Shown here: one piece after another, positions 8,862 to 17,916 of the stretch
Layout: each line of letters starts with the position of its first letter
Numbering within the stretch: the stretch's first letter is position 1
From: Thermolongibacillus altinsuensis
GTDB taxonomy: Bacteria; Bacillota; Bacilli; Bacillales; Anoxybacillaceae
Direction of reading: 5' to 3'
Length of the DNA stretch: 64,000 nucleotides
Assembly: GCF_004341205.1 (NCBI RefSeq)
Contig: NZ_SLUL01000009.1
Span: 1 to 64,000 of the forward strand
Notes under the pieces: model-generated
Databases searched by the model: none
What the model was told of the DNA's origin: nothing
The model's input: the letters and a program-made list of their open reading frames with translations, nothing else
Made by a program: the position numbers and the translations under genes

Positions 8862-8876
8862 TGAAAATGATTTTCA
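8862..8876. promoter_or_regulatory. Fur-like box 1
   Basis: TGAAAATGATTTTCA is a perfect inverted repeat close to the Bacillus Fur consensus, just upstream of the yfiY-like start. Iron-dependent repression is inferred. Confidence 0.65.
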
Positions 8877-8901
8877 CTAACGAGTAAAATGATATTACGA
8901 A

Positions 8902-8916
8902 TGATAATCATTGTCA
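8902..8916. promoter_or_regulatory. Fur-like box 2
   Basis: TGATAATCATTGTCA matches the classic TGATAATNATTATCA Fur box at all but one position. It lies in the divergent region serving both siderophore units. Confidence 0.8.
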
Positions 8917-8974
8917 ATAGAAAAAATAAAAATAAAATGAAAGCCATATAAGAAATGACTATATCTTAAAAATA

Positions 8975-9004
8975 TTGACATTGAAAGTCAGTATCAAATA
9001 GACT
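8975..9004 (+). promoter_or_regulatory. Probable sigma-A promoter of the siderophore permease operon
   Basis: TTGACA (8975-8980) and TAGACT (8999-9004) are spaced 18 bp. The spacer begins with TTGAAAGTCA, part of a weak Fur-like palindrome (TGACATTGAAAGTCA). Confidence 0.45.
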
Positions 9005-9041
9005 TAAAAGTAGATATAGATAATGAGGAGATAGGCGAAAA

Positions 9042-10040
9042 ATGTTAACGACAAACAAGAGACGGATCATTGGACTATTTTCATTCGTTCTTTTACTGCT
9101 TATTAGCATGTGGATGAGCATTATTTATGGCTATACCGATACAAGCTATCAAACGGCGATCGAAGCGCTTACGAACAAGAATCATTCGAATGAACACATT
9201 ATTATTAATACGGTTCGTTTGCCGCGCGCGCTTATTGGAGCGGCTGTTGGAGCGAGCTTGGCGATGGCAGGTGCGCTTATGCAAGCTTTAACCAAAAACC
9301 CGCTCGCTTCTCCGGGAATTTTTGGAATCAATGCGGGTGCAGGGTTTTTGATCGTCTTGTGTGTCACCTTTTTTCAAGTCAGTTCGCTTCAGACATTTAC
9401 GTGGCTCGCTTTGATCGGAGCCGCATTAGCAGCGATCATCGTGTTTGTCATCAGCTCGGTTGGAAAAGAAGGAATGACACCGCTTAAATTAACGTTAGCG
9501 GGTACGGCTGTAGCCACGCTTTTCGCTTCGCTCACTCAAGGATTATTGGTCGCAAACGAAAAAGCGTTGGAAGAAGTGTTGTTTTGGCTTGCAGGGTCTG
9601 TTTCAGGAAGAAAATTAGAAATGTTAATTTCCGTGCTTCCTTATTTTCTTGTTGCGTGGATCGGTTCCTTTTTATTAGCGCCAAAAGTCAACATTCTCAT
9701 GATGGGCGATGATGTTGCGAAAGGATTGGGACAGCGTACGAATATGGTGAAGCTGACCGTAGCCATACTCGTTGTTTTATTAGCGGGGAGCTCTGTGGCG
9801 GTAGCGGGGCCAATAGGATTTATCGGAATTATTGTTCCGCATATTGCCCGGGCATTTGTCGGGGTTGATCATCGCTGGGTATTGCCGTATTGCACATTGA
9901 TTGGCGGGATTTTATTAAACGTTGCCGACATTGGAGCGCGTTATATTTTGATGCCGCAAGAAGTGCCAGTTGGAATTATGACGGCATTCATCGGGGTTCC
10001 GTTCTTTATTTACATTGCCCGTAGGGGGATTTTGAAATGA
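9042..10040 (+). CDS. yfiZ: Siderophore ABC transporter permease (FecCD family, YfiZ-like)
   Basis: The 332-residue integral membrane protein has about nine hydrophobic segments and the FecCD hallmarks: RLPRALIGAAVGASLAMAGALMQALTKNPLASPGI (about 53-88), the ATPase-contact loop GPIGFIGIIVPHIAR (about 258-272) and the PQEVPVGIMTAFIGVPFF end. It forms the membrane channel with the next gene product. It is the first gene of a tight operon (GAGGAG before ATG 9042), and its stop overlaps the next start. Confidence 0.93.
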   Translation: MLTTNKRRIIGLFSFVLLLLISMWMSIIYGYTDTSYQTAIEALTNKNHSNEHIIINTVRLPRALIGAAVGASLAMAGALMQALTKNPLASPGIFGINAGAGFLIVLCVTFFQVSSLQTFTWLALIGAALAAIIVFVISSVGKEGMTPLKLTLAGTAVATLFASLTQGLLVANEKALEEVLFWLAGSVSGRKLEMLISVLPYFLVAWIGSFLLAPKVNILMMGDDVAKGLGQRTNMVKLTVAILVVLLAGSSVAVAGPIGFIGIIVPHIARAFVGVDHRWVLPYCTLIGGILLNVADIGARYILMPQEVPVGIMTAFIGVPFFIYIARRGILK

Positions 10041-11089
10041 GGAAGTACATACCGTTTCGAATCGGGAAACAAATTTCGGTTTTAATGGATAAAAAGGCTG
10101 TCATTGCTAGTTTCATATTGTTGCTTATTACAGTTGCCGTGTTTCTCATTAACACAGGCAGCGGAGAAATGTATATTTCTCCAGTAGATGTGATCCATAC
10201 GCTATTAGGCAGCGGCTCAGAGATGGAGGAAATCGTCATTTATTCATTTCGCCTGCCTCGAATTGTAATCGCTCTTTTTGCTGGTATGTCCTTAGCTGTC
10301 GCTGGAGCCATTCTTCAAGGAATGATTCGCAATCCGCTCGCTTCCCCGGATGTGCTTGGGATGACGAGCGGAGCAGCGGTGGCGGTTGTTTCATTTTTGG
10401 CGTTATTCAGTGATAAAAACGGTTCGCTCACCATCAGCATTCACTGGTTGCCGTTAGGGGCGTTTATAGGCGCGACAATCGCGGCGTTTCTCGTGTATGT
10501 ACTGGCATGGAAAAAAGGTGTATCTCCTATTCGTCTCGTGTTAATCGGAATTGGGATATCTGCATTGATGCAAGCTTTCACTACATTATTGATGCTCATT
10601 GGCCCGATTTATCGAGCGAGTCAAGCAAATGTTTGGATTACAGGGAGTGTATATGGAGTTTCTTGGAAGCAAGTTTTCATTCTCGCGCCTTGGGCTGTTT
10701 TGTTGTTGCTCATCAGTTTAATCTCGGTGCGACAGATGAACATTCAAGAGTTAGGGGATGAGCTGGCGATCGGTGCGGGTGTTTCTTTACAAAAACAGCG
10801 ATTGTTCCTTCTTTTATTAAGCACAGCGCTAACAGGAGGAGCAGTCGCGTTTGCGGGCGGAATTGGCTTTGTCGGGTTAATGGCGCCGCATATGGCACGA
10901 AGATTAGTTGGTTCTTCCTTCGGGGCTTTGTTGCCGACAGCGGCTTTGTTAGGCGCCGTTTTGGTGATGCTTGCCGATTTGGTCGGGCGCACGCTATTTG
11001 CTCCGCTTGAAATTCCAGCAGGTGTATTTACAGCGGCGATCGGAGCACCGTATTTCATTTATTTGTTATACAAAAGTCGAAATTCATAG
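10037..11089 (+). CDS. yfhA: Siderophore ABC transporter permease (FecCD family, YfhA-like)
   Basis: The 350-residue second permease subunit overlaps the previous gene at ATGA (10037-10040). It has the same family motifs: RLPRIVIALFAGMSLAVAGA, MIRNPLASPDVLG, GGIGFVGLMAPHMAR and the FAPLEIPAGVFTAAIGAPYF end. Heterodimeric FecCD permeases import ferric siderophores into the cytoplasm using the ATPase encoded next. The arrangement matches the YfiZ/YfhA schizokinen system. Confidence 0.93.
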   Translation: MRKYIPFRIGKQISVLMDKKAVIASFILLLITVAVFLINTGSGEMYISPVDVIHTLLGSGSEMEEIVIYSFRLPRIVIALFAGMSLAVAGAILQGMIRNPLASPDVLGMTSGAAVAVVSFLALFSDKNGSLTISIHWLPLGAFIGATIAAFLVYVLAWKKGVSPIRLVLIGIGISALMQAFTTLLMLIGPIYRASQANVWITGSVYGVSWKQVFILAPWAVLLLLISLISVRQMNIQELGDELAIGAGVSLQKQRLFLLLLSTALTGGAVAFAGGIGFVGLMAPHMARRLVGSSFGALLPTAALLGAVLVMLADLVGRTLFAPLEIPAGVFTAAIGAPYFIYLLYKSRNS

Positions 11090-11104
11090 AGAGGTGCGTA
11101 ACGG

Positions 11105-11917
11105 ATGAGTGTTTTACAAACAAAATCGCTTACATTATCTTACGGAAATACGATCATTATTGACGAATTGGATTTAAGCATTCCAAAAGGGGAAATTACC
11201 GTTTTGATCGGCGCGAATGGATGCGGGAAATCGACATTATTGCGGTCGTTAGCGCGATTGTTAAAACCGATTAGCGGCGCCGTGTTGCTTGAAGGAGAAG
11301 CGATTGCAAAGTTGCCGACAAAAGAAGTCGCGAAAAAGATGGCGATTTTGCCGCAATCGCCGACAGCGCCGGAAGGGTTAACCGTTTTGCAGTTGGTTAA
11401 ACAAGGGCGTTATCCGTATCAAACATGGTTGAAACAATGGTCAAAAGAGGATGAAGAAGCGGTACAGCGGGCGCTTGAAGCAACAGGAATGACAGAGCTG
11501 GCGGAGCGTCCGGTTGATTCGCTTTCAGGAGGACAGCGCCAACGAGCATGGATTGCGATGACGCTCGCGCAAAATACCGACATTATTCTGCTTGATGAAC
11601 CGACGACCTATTTGGATATGACGCATCAAATTGAAATTCTCGATTTGTTGTTTGAATTAAATGAAAAAGAAAAACGAACGATCGTGATGGTGCTTCATGA
11701 TTTAAATCTGGCTTGCCGCTATGCTCATCATATTGTTGCCATCCGTGATAAAAAGGTATATGCACAAGGAAAGCCGGAGGAGATTATTTCGTGTCAGCTC
11801 GTCAAAGATGTCTTTCAACTCGATTGCGAAGTGACCTATGACCCGCTATTTGGAACGCCGCTTTGCATTCCATACGGAAAAGGAAGATGTGTTTTTCAGA
11901 GGGAAGGTGCATCGTAA
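11105..11917 (+). CDS. yusV: Siderophore ABC transporter ATP-binding protein (YusV-like)
   Basis: The 270-residue ATPase has Walker [10 protein letters not shown] (about 37-45), Q-loop [14 protein letters not shown], signature [10 protein letters not shown] (about 140), Walker [14 protein letters not shown] and switch His in MVLHDLN. It energises the YfiZ/YfhA-type permease. The last two bases of its stop overlap the next ATG (TAATG at 11915-11919), so the reductase gene is translationally coupled to it. Confidence 0.93.
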   Translation: MSVLQTKSLTLSYGNTIIIDELDLSIPKGEITVLIGANGCGKSTLLRSLARLLKPISGAVLLEGEAIAKLPTKEVAKKMAILPQSPTAPEGLTVLQLVKQGRYPYQTWLKQWSKEDEEAVQRALEATGMTELAERPVDSLSGGQRQRAWIAMTLAQNTDIILLDEPTTYLDMTHQIEILDLLFELNEKEKRTIVMVLHDLNLACRYAHHIVAIRDKKVYAQGKPEEIISCQLVKDVFQLDCEVTYDPLFGTPLCIPYGKGRCVFQREGAS

Positions 11918-12648
11918 TGCATCTTTCTGCTGATGAGATCAAACAGTTAGAGAAATTTCGTCTTTCAAACAATCGCACAAATTCGCCATTAGCCATTCGG
12001 ATTGATCGACTGCTTGATGAAAACGAGCTCATCGCTTATTTACAATCGGTGCGGCAGAAAATCGGCGCGCGGAATCAAGCTGCAGCCGCCTCCATGCTGA
12101 TCAAGAGGCATAGCTTTTTAGTAGCGATCGTATTGTATGCGATGTCCGTGTGGAATAAGCGCCTTTCGTTGTCGTTTGATCGGATATGGATGGAGACGGA
12201 TGATGAATCAGAAACGTGGTTGCCTACTTTTCGCTTTGAATCATTGGAATGCACGATGGCTGATGAGAATCGCGACAAGTGGCGTGAAAAAACAATCCAA
12301 CTTCTCTTTGCTGAACATATCACCTTGCTTATTGAACAATTGCGGAAAATCACGAACATTTCGCCGCTTATATTATGGGAAAACATTGCGATCTATATTG
12401 TTTGGTTGTACGAAACATTATTAGAAGAAAATAAGTCTGTTCATCTTCATAACCGCATTTATGACGATTTTCTCTTTGTCATTCAAGAGGCTGACGGAAG
12501 GTTTTTTGGTCCATATTCTCAAAACCCTTTGCGTCGTTTTTGGAAAGGAGAGAAGGGGGATCGTCGAAGATCGACATGTTGTCTCTATTATCAAACGGCT
12601 GCTCGATCTCACTGTCGAACATGTCCGTTGCGCTGTGAATCGTCATGA
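11917..12648 (+). CDS. fhuF: FhuF-like siderophore-iron reductase
   Basis: The 243-residue protein starts at ATG 11917, overlapping the ATPase stop. Overall similarity is weak by eye, but the C-terminus has the FhuF [2Fe-2S] pattern: RRSTCCLYYQ, then CRTCPLRC at the extreme end, with four cysteines arranged CC-x(10)-C-x2-C. FhuF proteins reduce ferric siderophores in the cytoplasm so the iron is released. Placement as last gene of the uptake operon supports that role. An IucA/IucC C-terminal-like protein is a less likely alternative. Confidence 0.75.
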   Translation: MHLSADEIKQLEKFRLSNNRTNSPLAIRIDRLLDENELIAYLQSVRQKIGARNQAAAASMLIKRHSFLVAIVLYAMSVWNKRLSLSFDRIWMETDDESETWLPTFRFESLECTMADENRDKWREKTIQLLFAEHITLLIEQLRKITNISPLILWENIAIYIVWLYETLLEENKSVHLHNRIYDDFLFVIQEADGRFFGPYSQNPLRRFWKGEKGDRRRSTCCLYYQTAARSHCRTCPLRCESS

Positions 12649-12667
12649 TGCTTCCGACTGCAGACAA

Positions 12668-12700
12668 AATAGAGTTCAGACCATCATTCTGAACTCTATT
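12668..12700. terminator. Hairpin ending the siderophore operon
   Basis: AATAGAGTTCAGA (12668-12680) and TCTGAACTCTATT (12688-12700) form a long stem 20 bp after the FhuF-like stop. There is little T run, so efficiency is uncertain. Confidence 0.6.
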
Positions 12701-12723
12701 ACAAATAGTTAACAGGTGCTTGA

Positions 12724-12882
12724 AAGCTATTACATATCTTTATCCTTATTCCAAAACCGCTTCGCGACCGTTTGTATGACTGGATTGCAAAACATCGATA
12801 TGAATGGTTCGGCAAACGCGACAGCTGCCTAATGCCCACGCCCGATGTTCGCATGCGGTTTTTAGATGAGAGTATGTTCTAA
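12724..12882 (+). pseudogene. DCC-family (YuxK-like) C-terminal remnant
   Basis: This frame encodes FILIPKPLRDRLYDWIAKHR, then YEWFGKRDSCLMPTPDVR and RFLDE, which is the C-terminal signature of DCC/DUF393 thiol-disulfide oxidoreductase-like proteins. The frame is closed by TGA at 12721-12723, and the DxxCxxC N-terminal half is absent. It is therefore a truncated relic. The deletion probably removed the 5' part between the FhuF-like gene and this point. Confidence 0.8.
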
Positions 12883-12961
12883 AGGAAGTTTTTCCATTCA
12901 TAAGCAGGGGAAAGCGTCGTTATGTTGTATACAAGTATTGAAATATTCCAAAGGGGGAAGC

Positions 12962-13369
12962 ATGGTGAGCGATTCCAAAAAAAAGTTGTTGAGTAGCCAA
13001 ACAATAGAGGGATTGATTGAAGATTTAGAGGAGCTTGTGAAAGGAATGACGGATACGATAAGTAACAACAAAGATGTTGAACAAAATCGATTTTATGAAG
13101 GAATGGCGGTTGCGTGTAAACTAATCGCGATGAAGTTGAGGGGAGAATTCGAGCAGATTGATGAAATGTTTTTAAACCACGTGTATGAGAATATAAAAAT
13201 CCTTGATAACGAGAAGAAACAAGATCGCGTGTTAGTGACCAAAACGGAAGAAAGATGCGCATTTTGTCTCCAAAGTAAAAAACAACTTGTAAAGGGACCG
13301 TTTGTGTCGATTTGTGAAGAATGCCTTCAATTTGGCGTGAAAGTGATGGAGAGCCGAAAAAGAGTTTAG
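12962..13369 (+). CDS. ClpX-type C4 zinc-finger protein
   Basis: About 135 residues from ATG 12962, behind AAAGGGGGAAGC. The N-terminal two thirds are helical and charged. The C-terminus has a four-cysteine finger (CAFCLQSKKQLVKGP, then ICEECLQF, about residues 99-125), the same spacing style as the ClpX N-terminal zinc domain. That domain binds substrates or adaptors, but no AAA module is present here. The function is unknown. The longer upstream frame from 12866 overlaps the DCC relic and lacks a ribosome site. Confidence 0.75.
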   Translation: MVSDSKKKLLSSQTIEGLIEDLEELVKGMTDTISNNKDVEQNRFYEGMAVACKLIAMKLRGEFEQIDEMFLNHVYENIKILDNEKKQDRVLVTKTEERCAFCLQSKKQLVKGPFVSICEECLQFGVKVMESRKRV

Positions 13370-13575
13370 CTTATTTAAAGCAGCGTTGAAGTGATTGGAA
13401 GGACGTGACACGTAATGGTACGAAAAGTCGAAGTCGTTGTGTTTTGTGAACAATGGTCGATGTGATTTCATAATTGATCTTATCAAATAGCTCTAATCAA
13501 GAAATCACAGTGAGCGGATTTTCAAACCATTTGTGCATATGATTTGATAAATATAAAGAAAATACAGAAAATTCA

Positions 13576-13604
13576 TTGACTTTTATTGAAAAGGCGAGTA
13601 TGCT
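13576..13604 (+). promoter_or_regulatory. Sigma-A promoter of trpB
   Basis: TTGACT (13576-13581), 17-bp spacer, TATGCT (13599-13604), 35 bp before the trpB ATG. No room remains for a TRAP or T-box leader. The 13370-13575 stretch upstream holds nothing I can name. Confidence 0.65.
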
Positions 13605-13639
13605 TGGGATGAAATCGGAAAATTGAGGAGAGATGAGAG

Positions 13640-14803
13640 ATGAGTGTAGTTCAGAGTAGAAGAGGGTATTTTGGCGAGTTTGGCGGAAGTTTTGTGCCGC
13701 CAGCGCTGCAGGAAGCGCTTGATTATTTGGAAGAGCAGTTTTTGAAGTATAAAGATGATCCGGTGTTTAATCAAGAATTCAAGTTTTATTTGAAAGAGTA
13801 TGTCGGTCGCGAAAATCCGCTTACTTTTGCGGCTCGGCTTACCGAGCGTTTAGGCGGGGCAAAAATTTATTTGAAACGCGAAGATCTCAATCATACAGGT
13901 TCGCATAAAATCAACAACGTCATTGGCCAAATTTTGCTTGCGAAACGAATGGGTGCAAAGCGCGTCATCGCTGAAACAGGTGCGGGGCAGCACGGCGTGG
14001 CAACGGCGACGGCGTGTGCGATGTTTGGGATGGATTGCACGATTTATATGGGCGAGGAAGATACGAGACGGCAAGCATTAAACGTGTTTCGGATGGAGCT
14101 TTTAGGGGCCAAAGTCGTTTCGGTATCGAAAGGACAAGGAAGATTGAAAGATGCGGTTGATGAAGCATTAAATGACTACGCTCAAAACTATGAACATACG
14201 TTTTATTTGCTTGGCTCAGCGGTTGGTCCGCATCCATATCCAAGCATCGTCAAACATTTTCAATCGGTCATTAGCGAAGAAAGCAAACGGCAAATCCTCG
14301 AAAAAGAGGGACGTTTGCCTGATGCGGTCATCGCCTGTGTCGGCGGCGGCAGCAACGCAATCGGGGCATTTGCACATTATATCGATGAACCGAGCGTGCG
14401 GCTCATCGGCGTTGAACCGGAAAAAGCAGCCACGCTCACGAAAGGGGTCCCAGCGGTCATTCATGGATTCAAATGTCTCGTTTTATTAGACGAAGAAGGA
14501 AATCCGCAACCAACATATTCAATTGCGGCTGGGTTGGATTATCCAGGAATTGGCCCGGAGCATAGCTACTTAAAGGTGTCCGAACGAGCGGAATACTATA
14601 CCGTTACAAATGAAGAAGTGCTGGAGGCGTTTCAACTGTTATCGAAAACAGAAGGAATTATCCCGGCGCTTGAGAGCGCTCATACGGTAGCGTATGCACT
14701 CAAATTGGCACCGACGCTCGATCGTGATCAAATCATCATTGTTAATCTATCTGGACGTGGCGATAAAGACGTTGAACAAGTGTTTCATATGTTGAATGAA
14801 TAG
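13640..14803 (+). CDS. trpB: Orphan tryptophan synthase beta chain
   Basis: The 387-residue PLP enzyme condenses indole with serine. The PLP lysine lies in HTGSHKINN (about residue 82), the catalytic Glu in AETGAGQHG (about 114), the phosphate-binding loop is [10 protein letters not shown], and the C-terminal GRGDKD is present. Compared with canonical TrpB, the stretch between GVEP and YSIAAG is about eight residues shorter. No trpA or other trp gene adjoins it, and it has its own promoter. It may serve a second, TrpA-independent beta-replacement or indole-salvage role; that is inference. It is followed by a terminator. Confidence 0.88.
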   Translation: MSVVQSRRGYFGEFGGSFVPPALQEALDYLEEQFLKYKDDPVFNQEFKFYLKEYVGRENPLTFAARLTERLGGAKIYLKREDLNHTGSHKINNVIGQILLAKRMGAKRVIAETGAGQHGVATATACAMFGMDCTIYMGEEDTRRQALNVFRMELLGAKVVSVSKGQGRLKDAVDEALNDYAQNYEHTFYLLGSAVGPHPYPSIVKHFQSVISEESKRQILEKEGRLPDAVIACVGGGSNAIGAFAHYIDEPSVRLIGVEPEKAATLTKGVPAVIHGFKCLVLLDEEGNPQPTYSIAAGLDYPGIGPEHSYLKVSERAEYYTVTNEEVLEAFQLLSKTEGIIPALESAHTVAYALKLAPTLDRDQIIIVNLSGRGDKDVEQVFHMLNE

Positions 14804-14834
14804 GCTATCTCATCGTGAGATAGTCTATTTTATT
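14803..14834 (+). terminator. Terminator of trpB
   Basis: GGCTATCTCA (14803-14812) pairs with TGAGATAGTC (14816-14825), followed by a T-rich tract. The stop codon abuts the stem. Confidence 0.85.
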
Positions 14835-14880
14835 TTTAAGATTATAATAAGTATAGAAATAAAAAACAGAGGTGGTTGTT

Positions 14881-16422
14881 ATGCGGATTGTGACAGCTTC
14901 GGAAATGTATGCCATTGATCGTGATACCATTGAACGGATTGGCATGAGCGAGGAGTCGCTTATGGAAAACGCGGGGCAAGCTGTTGCCAGAGCATTGCTT
15001 GAACGTCTTCATCCTTCGATGCGAATCGCGGTGTTAGCGGGAACAGGCAACAATGGCGGCGACGGATTTGTCGTAGCGAGAATGTTAAAAAGCTATGGGT
15101 ATTGCACGGATGTATGGCTCATCCCGCCAAAAGAAAAGGTAAAAGGTGCGGCGAAAAAAGCGCTTGACATTTATGAAAATGCGGGATACGAAGTGAAGCT
15201 ATATAGCGGAAATGAGCAAACGTTTGTCGAACAAATAGCGCATTACGATGTCATCGTGGATGCGCTGCTTGGGATCGGTGTGCAGGGAGCCGTTCGTTCT
15301 CCGTATAAAGAAATCATTGATATGGTAAATCGAACAAACGCGAGCGTGTATGCGATTGACGTGCCAAGCGGTATTCCTGCGGATGGAGGCGCGGCCGATA
15401 CAGCCGTTCGTGCCGATGTGACGATCACGATTCAATGTCCAAAGCTTAGTGCGTATACGTTTCCGACGGCGGATTATTATGGAGAACTTGTCGTTGTCGA
15501 TATTGGAATTCCACCTCTTTCCGTTGCGCGTAACGCTGAGTTTCGCTCTACGTGGGAAGAAGCGGATGTCGTGCGGACGCTGCCAAAAAGACAGAAGTCA
15601 TCCCATAAAGGAACGTATGGGAAGGCGCTTGTGATTGGCGGTTCGAAACGGATGACCGGTGCGGTAACGTTCACGGCTAAAGCGGCATTGCGAAGCGGAG
15701 CAGGACTATTGACAATGGCGATTCCGGAGGCGATTTATTCCGTCGTTGCTAACCGTATTCCGGAGGCGATGTATTACCCATGTTCATCGCATGATGGTTA
15801 CTTTTCGGGTGAGATTGATCTTTCTCATTTAGATGTTGACGCTATAGCCGTTGGGCCGGGAATCGGAAGAACGGAAGGGACAAAAAATGTCGTCAAAACC
15901 GTGTTAAGCCACGACGTTCCGGTCGTGTTAGATGCGGATGCCTTGTTTTTCTGGAACGAGTACGCTCCGTTCGTTCGCAAGCGAAGTGCAGCGACGATTG
16001 TGACGCCACATCCTGGTGAAATGGCGCGAATGCTCGGTGTTTCCATTCGCGAGGTTGAAAATGATCGCTTTGGAGTGGCGAAGCGCTTGGCGATGGAATA
16101 TGGCATTTATGTGGTGCTAAAAGGGCCTTATACGATTGTGACGACGCCAGATGGAATGCAGTATGTGAATACAACCGGAAATCCTGCATTAGCTAAAGGC
16201 GGCAGCGGTGATGTTCTTACCGGAATGATTGTTGCGTTTCTTATGCAGCACCGCTCTATTCAAGAAGCGATCAGCAATGCGGTATGGATCCATGGGAAAG
16301 CAGCGGACTTCCTTGTCGAGAAAGGACATTCGCAACTCGATGTGCTTGCGACCGATGTAATTGAAGAAATTCCAAACGTACTTTTTCATTTAACAACAAC
16401 AAAGTCGGCTGAAGTTTTTTAG
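14881..16422 (+). CDS. nnr: Bifunctional NAD(P)H-hydrate epimerase / ADP-dependent dehydratase
   Basis: About 513 residues; ATG 14881 is preferred over GTG 14872 because AGAGGTGG lies 6 bp upstream. The N-terminal half is the YjeF_N epimerase (ENAGQAVAR, GTGNNGGDGFVVAR, DALLGIGVQG, IDVPSGIPADGG). The C-terminal half is the ribokinase-like dehydratase (IGGSKRMTGAV, AVGPGIGRT, TPHPGEMARML, NPALAKGGSGDVLTGM). Together they repair hydrated NADH/NADPH in the cytoplasm. Both catalytic motifs look intact. It stands alone with its own ribosome site. Confidence 0.95.
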   Translation: MRIVTASEMYAIDRDTIERIGMSEESLMENAGQAVARALLERLHPSMRIAVLAGTGNNGGDGFVVARMLKSYGYCTDVWLIPPKEKVKGAAKKALDIYENAGYEVKLYSGNEQTFVEQIAHYDVIVDALLGIGVQGAVRSPYKEIIDMVNRTNASVYAIDVPSGIPADGGAADTAVRADVTITIQCPKLSAYTFPTADYYGELVVVDIGIPPLSVARNAEFRSTWEEADVVRTLPKRQKSSHKGTYGKALVIGGSKRMTGAVTFTAKAALRSGAGLLTMAIPEAIYSVVANRIPEAMYYPCSSHDGYFSGEIDLSHLDVDAIAVGPGIGRTEGTKNVVKTVLSHDVPVVLDADALFFWNEYAPFVRKRSAATIVTPHPGEMARMLGVSIREVENDRFGVAKRLAMEYGIYVVLKGPYTIVTTPDGMQYVNTTGNPALAKGGSGDVLTGMIVAFLMQHRSIQEAISNAVWIHGKAADFLVEKGHSQLDVLATDVIEEIPNVLFHLTTTKSAEVF

Positions 16423-16436
16423 TTTATTTTCCCGCT

Positions 16437-16823
16437 TTGACAACATGTTCATTTGGAACGGATAAAATTGTTGTGAAGGATGAAAAATATATTTCTACCA
16501 TTAGTATGATTAGCGAACATCTCGATCAATTCATCGGAAAAAAAGTCGAAATTACGGGCTTTGTTTTTCGCGAACGTGATTTTCCTGCCAATCAATTCGT
16601 CGTGGCTCGCTTTGGTGTCACATGTTGTATCGCCGATGCGAATGTTTATGGTATGTTAGTGAAGGGAGAAAATGCTGCGAAGCTGAAGGATAACACTTGG
16701 ATTAAAGTAACAGGCACCATTCATCAAACAACGTATCGTCAATCGATCATTCCAGTCATTGAACAACCCGCTATAGAAACGATTGAGGTGCCAGACCAAC
16801 CGTACGTTTATGAGGAGTATTAA
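16437..16823 (+). pseudogene. C-terminal remnant of a TIGR03943/DUF1980 (YcgQ-like) protein
   Basis: The frame encodes about 128 residues matching the soluble C-terminal half of YcgQ-type proteins (FIGKKVEITGFVFRERDF, NQFVVARFGVTCC, then the IKVTGTI end). The usual N-terminal membrane segments are missing, no ribosome site precedes the nominal TTG start, and the frame is open back to the nnr stop. In the family this protein accompanies a DUF318 permease; here none adjoins it, although a DUF318-type permease occurs at 46904. A 5'-deleted relic is the best reading. Confidence 0.6.
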
Positions 16824-16881
16824 CTGACAAATTCGTTGACATTGCCGATTTGGGCAATTCATAAAAGAAGGAGGAGGCACG

Positions 16882-17850
16882 ATGAGTAAACAATACGAAC
16901 TTGCGACGTTTGCGGGCGGATGTTTTTGGTGCATGGTTTCTCCATTTGAAGAACAACCAGGTATCATTCAAGTCGTATCTGGGTACACAGGAGGACATAA
17001 AGAAAATCCAACGTATGAAGAAGTATGCACGCAGACAACCGGACATTACGAGGCGGTGCAAATTACATTTGATCCGGATATTTTTCCGTACGAAAAATTG
17101 TTAGACGTTTATTGGCGGCAAATCGATCCGACGGATGACGGCGGTCAGTTTCATGACCGCGGCGAATCTTATCGCACAGCTATTTTTTATCATAATGAAA
17201 AACAGCGGCAATTAGCGGAAAAGTCAAAGCGAGAATTGGAAGAAAGCGGGCGTTTTTCGAAGCCGATCGTCACCAAAATTTTGCCTGCTTCAACGTTTTA
17301 TCCGGCAGAAGAATACCATCAAAATTATCATAAGAAAAATCCTCTCCGCTACAAGCTATATCGCATCGGTTCTGGACGCGATGCGTTTATTAAGAAACAT
17401 TGGTTTGACAAAAAACGAGATGAAGAATTGCGCAAAAAATTAACGCCGCTTCAATATGAAGTTACGCAACGAAACGGAACGGAACCGCCGTTTAACAATT
17501 TGTATTGGGACAACAAACGCGACGGGATTTACGTCGATATCGTTTCGGGAGAACCGTTGTTTAGCTCACTAGACAAGTATGATTCTGGCTGCGGTTGGCC
17601 AAGTTTTACAAAACCGCTTCACGAAGAAAATATTAAAACCGAATTAGATTTAAGCCACGGGATGGTTCGCGTAGAAGTTCGAAGCCGAAAAGCCGACTCT
17701 CACTTAGGTCATGTATTTAACGATGGACCAGCGCCGACGGGACTGCGCTATTGTATCAATTCAGCAGCGTTGCGCTTCATTCCGAAAGAAGATCTTGAAA
17801 AAGAAGGGTACGGGGAGTATTTACGTTTGTTTGAAAAAGAAAACCGCTAA
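16882..17850 (+). CDS. msrAB: Fused methionine sulfoxide reductase MsrA-MsrB
   Basis: The 322-residue two-domain enzyme starts at ATG 16882 behind GGAGGAGG. The MsrA domain (about 1-155) has the catalytic GGCFWC with Cys about 14 and GYTGG; it reduces Met-S-sulfoxide. The MsrB domain (about 180-322) has SGCGWPSF and the catalytic Cys in RYCINSAA; it reduces Met-R-sulfoxide. The zinc-binding CxxC pairs of many MsrB proteins are absent, as in other Gram-positive fusions. The protein is probably cytoplasmic, since no signal peptide is seen. Confidence 0.95.
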   Translation: MSKQYELATFAGGCFWCMVSPFEEQPGIIQVVSGYTGGHKENPTYEEVCTQTTGHYEAVQITFDPDIFPYEKLLDVYWRQIDPTDDGGQFHDRGESYRTAIFYHNEKQRQLAEKSKRELEESGRFSKPIVTKILPASTFYPAEEYHQNYHKKNPLRYKLYRIGSGRDAFIKKHWFDKKRDEELRKKLTPLQYEVTQRNGTEPPFNNLYWDNKRDGIYVDIVSGEPLFSSLDKYDSGCGWPSFTKPLHEENIKTELDLSHGMVRVEVRSRKADSHLGHVFNDGPAPTGLRYCINSAALRFIPKEDLEKEGYGEYLRLFEKENR

Positions 17851-17878
17851 ACGAATGCCGTTTAGCGGTTTTGCATTT
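17840..17878. terminator. Terminator between msrAB and steT
   Basis: AAAACCGCTAAACG (17840-17853) pairs with CGTTTAGCGGTTTT (17859-17872), followed by a T-rich run. The msrAB stop codon lies inside the stem. The symmetric stem could act on both convergent genes. Confidence 0.88.
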
Positions 17879-17916
17879 TTTTCGATCGTTGTCAATACTG
17901 TTTCGAGGGTATTCGT

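Noticed and set aside
13415-13465. Short ORF (MVRKVEVVVFCEQWSM) before trpB as a Trp leader peptide
   Set aside because: Only one Trp codon, weak ribosome site, and it lies upstream of the trpB promoter at 13576, so it cannot be in the trpB leader.
16656-17061. Minus-strand frames opposite the YcgQ relic and msrAB
   Set aside because: Overlap conserved MsrA codons; no coding signal of their own.
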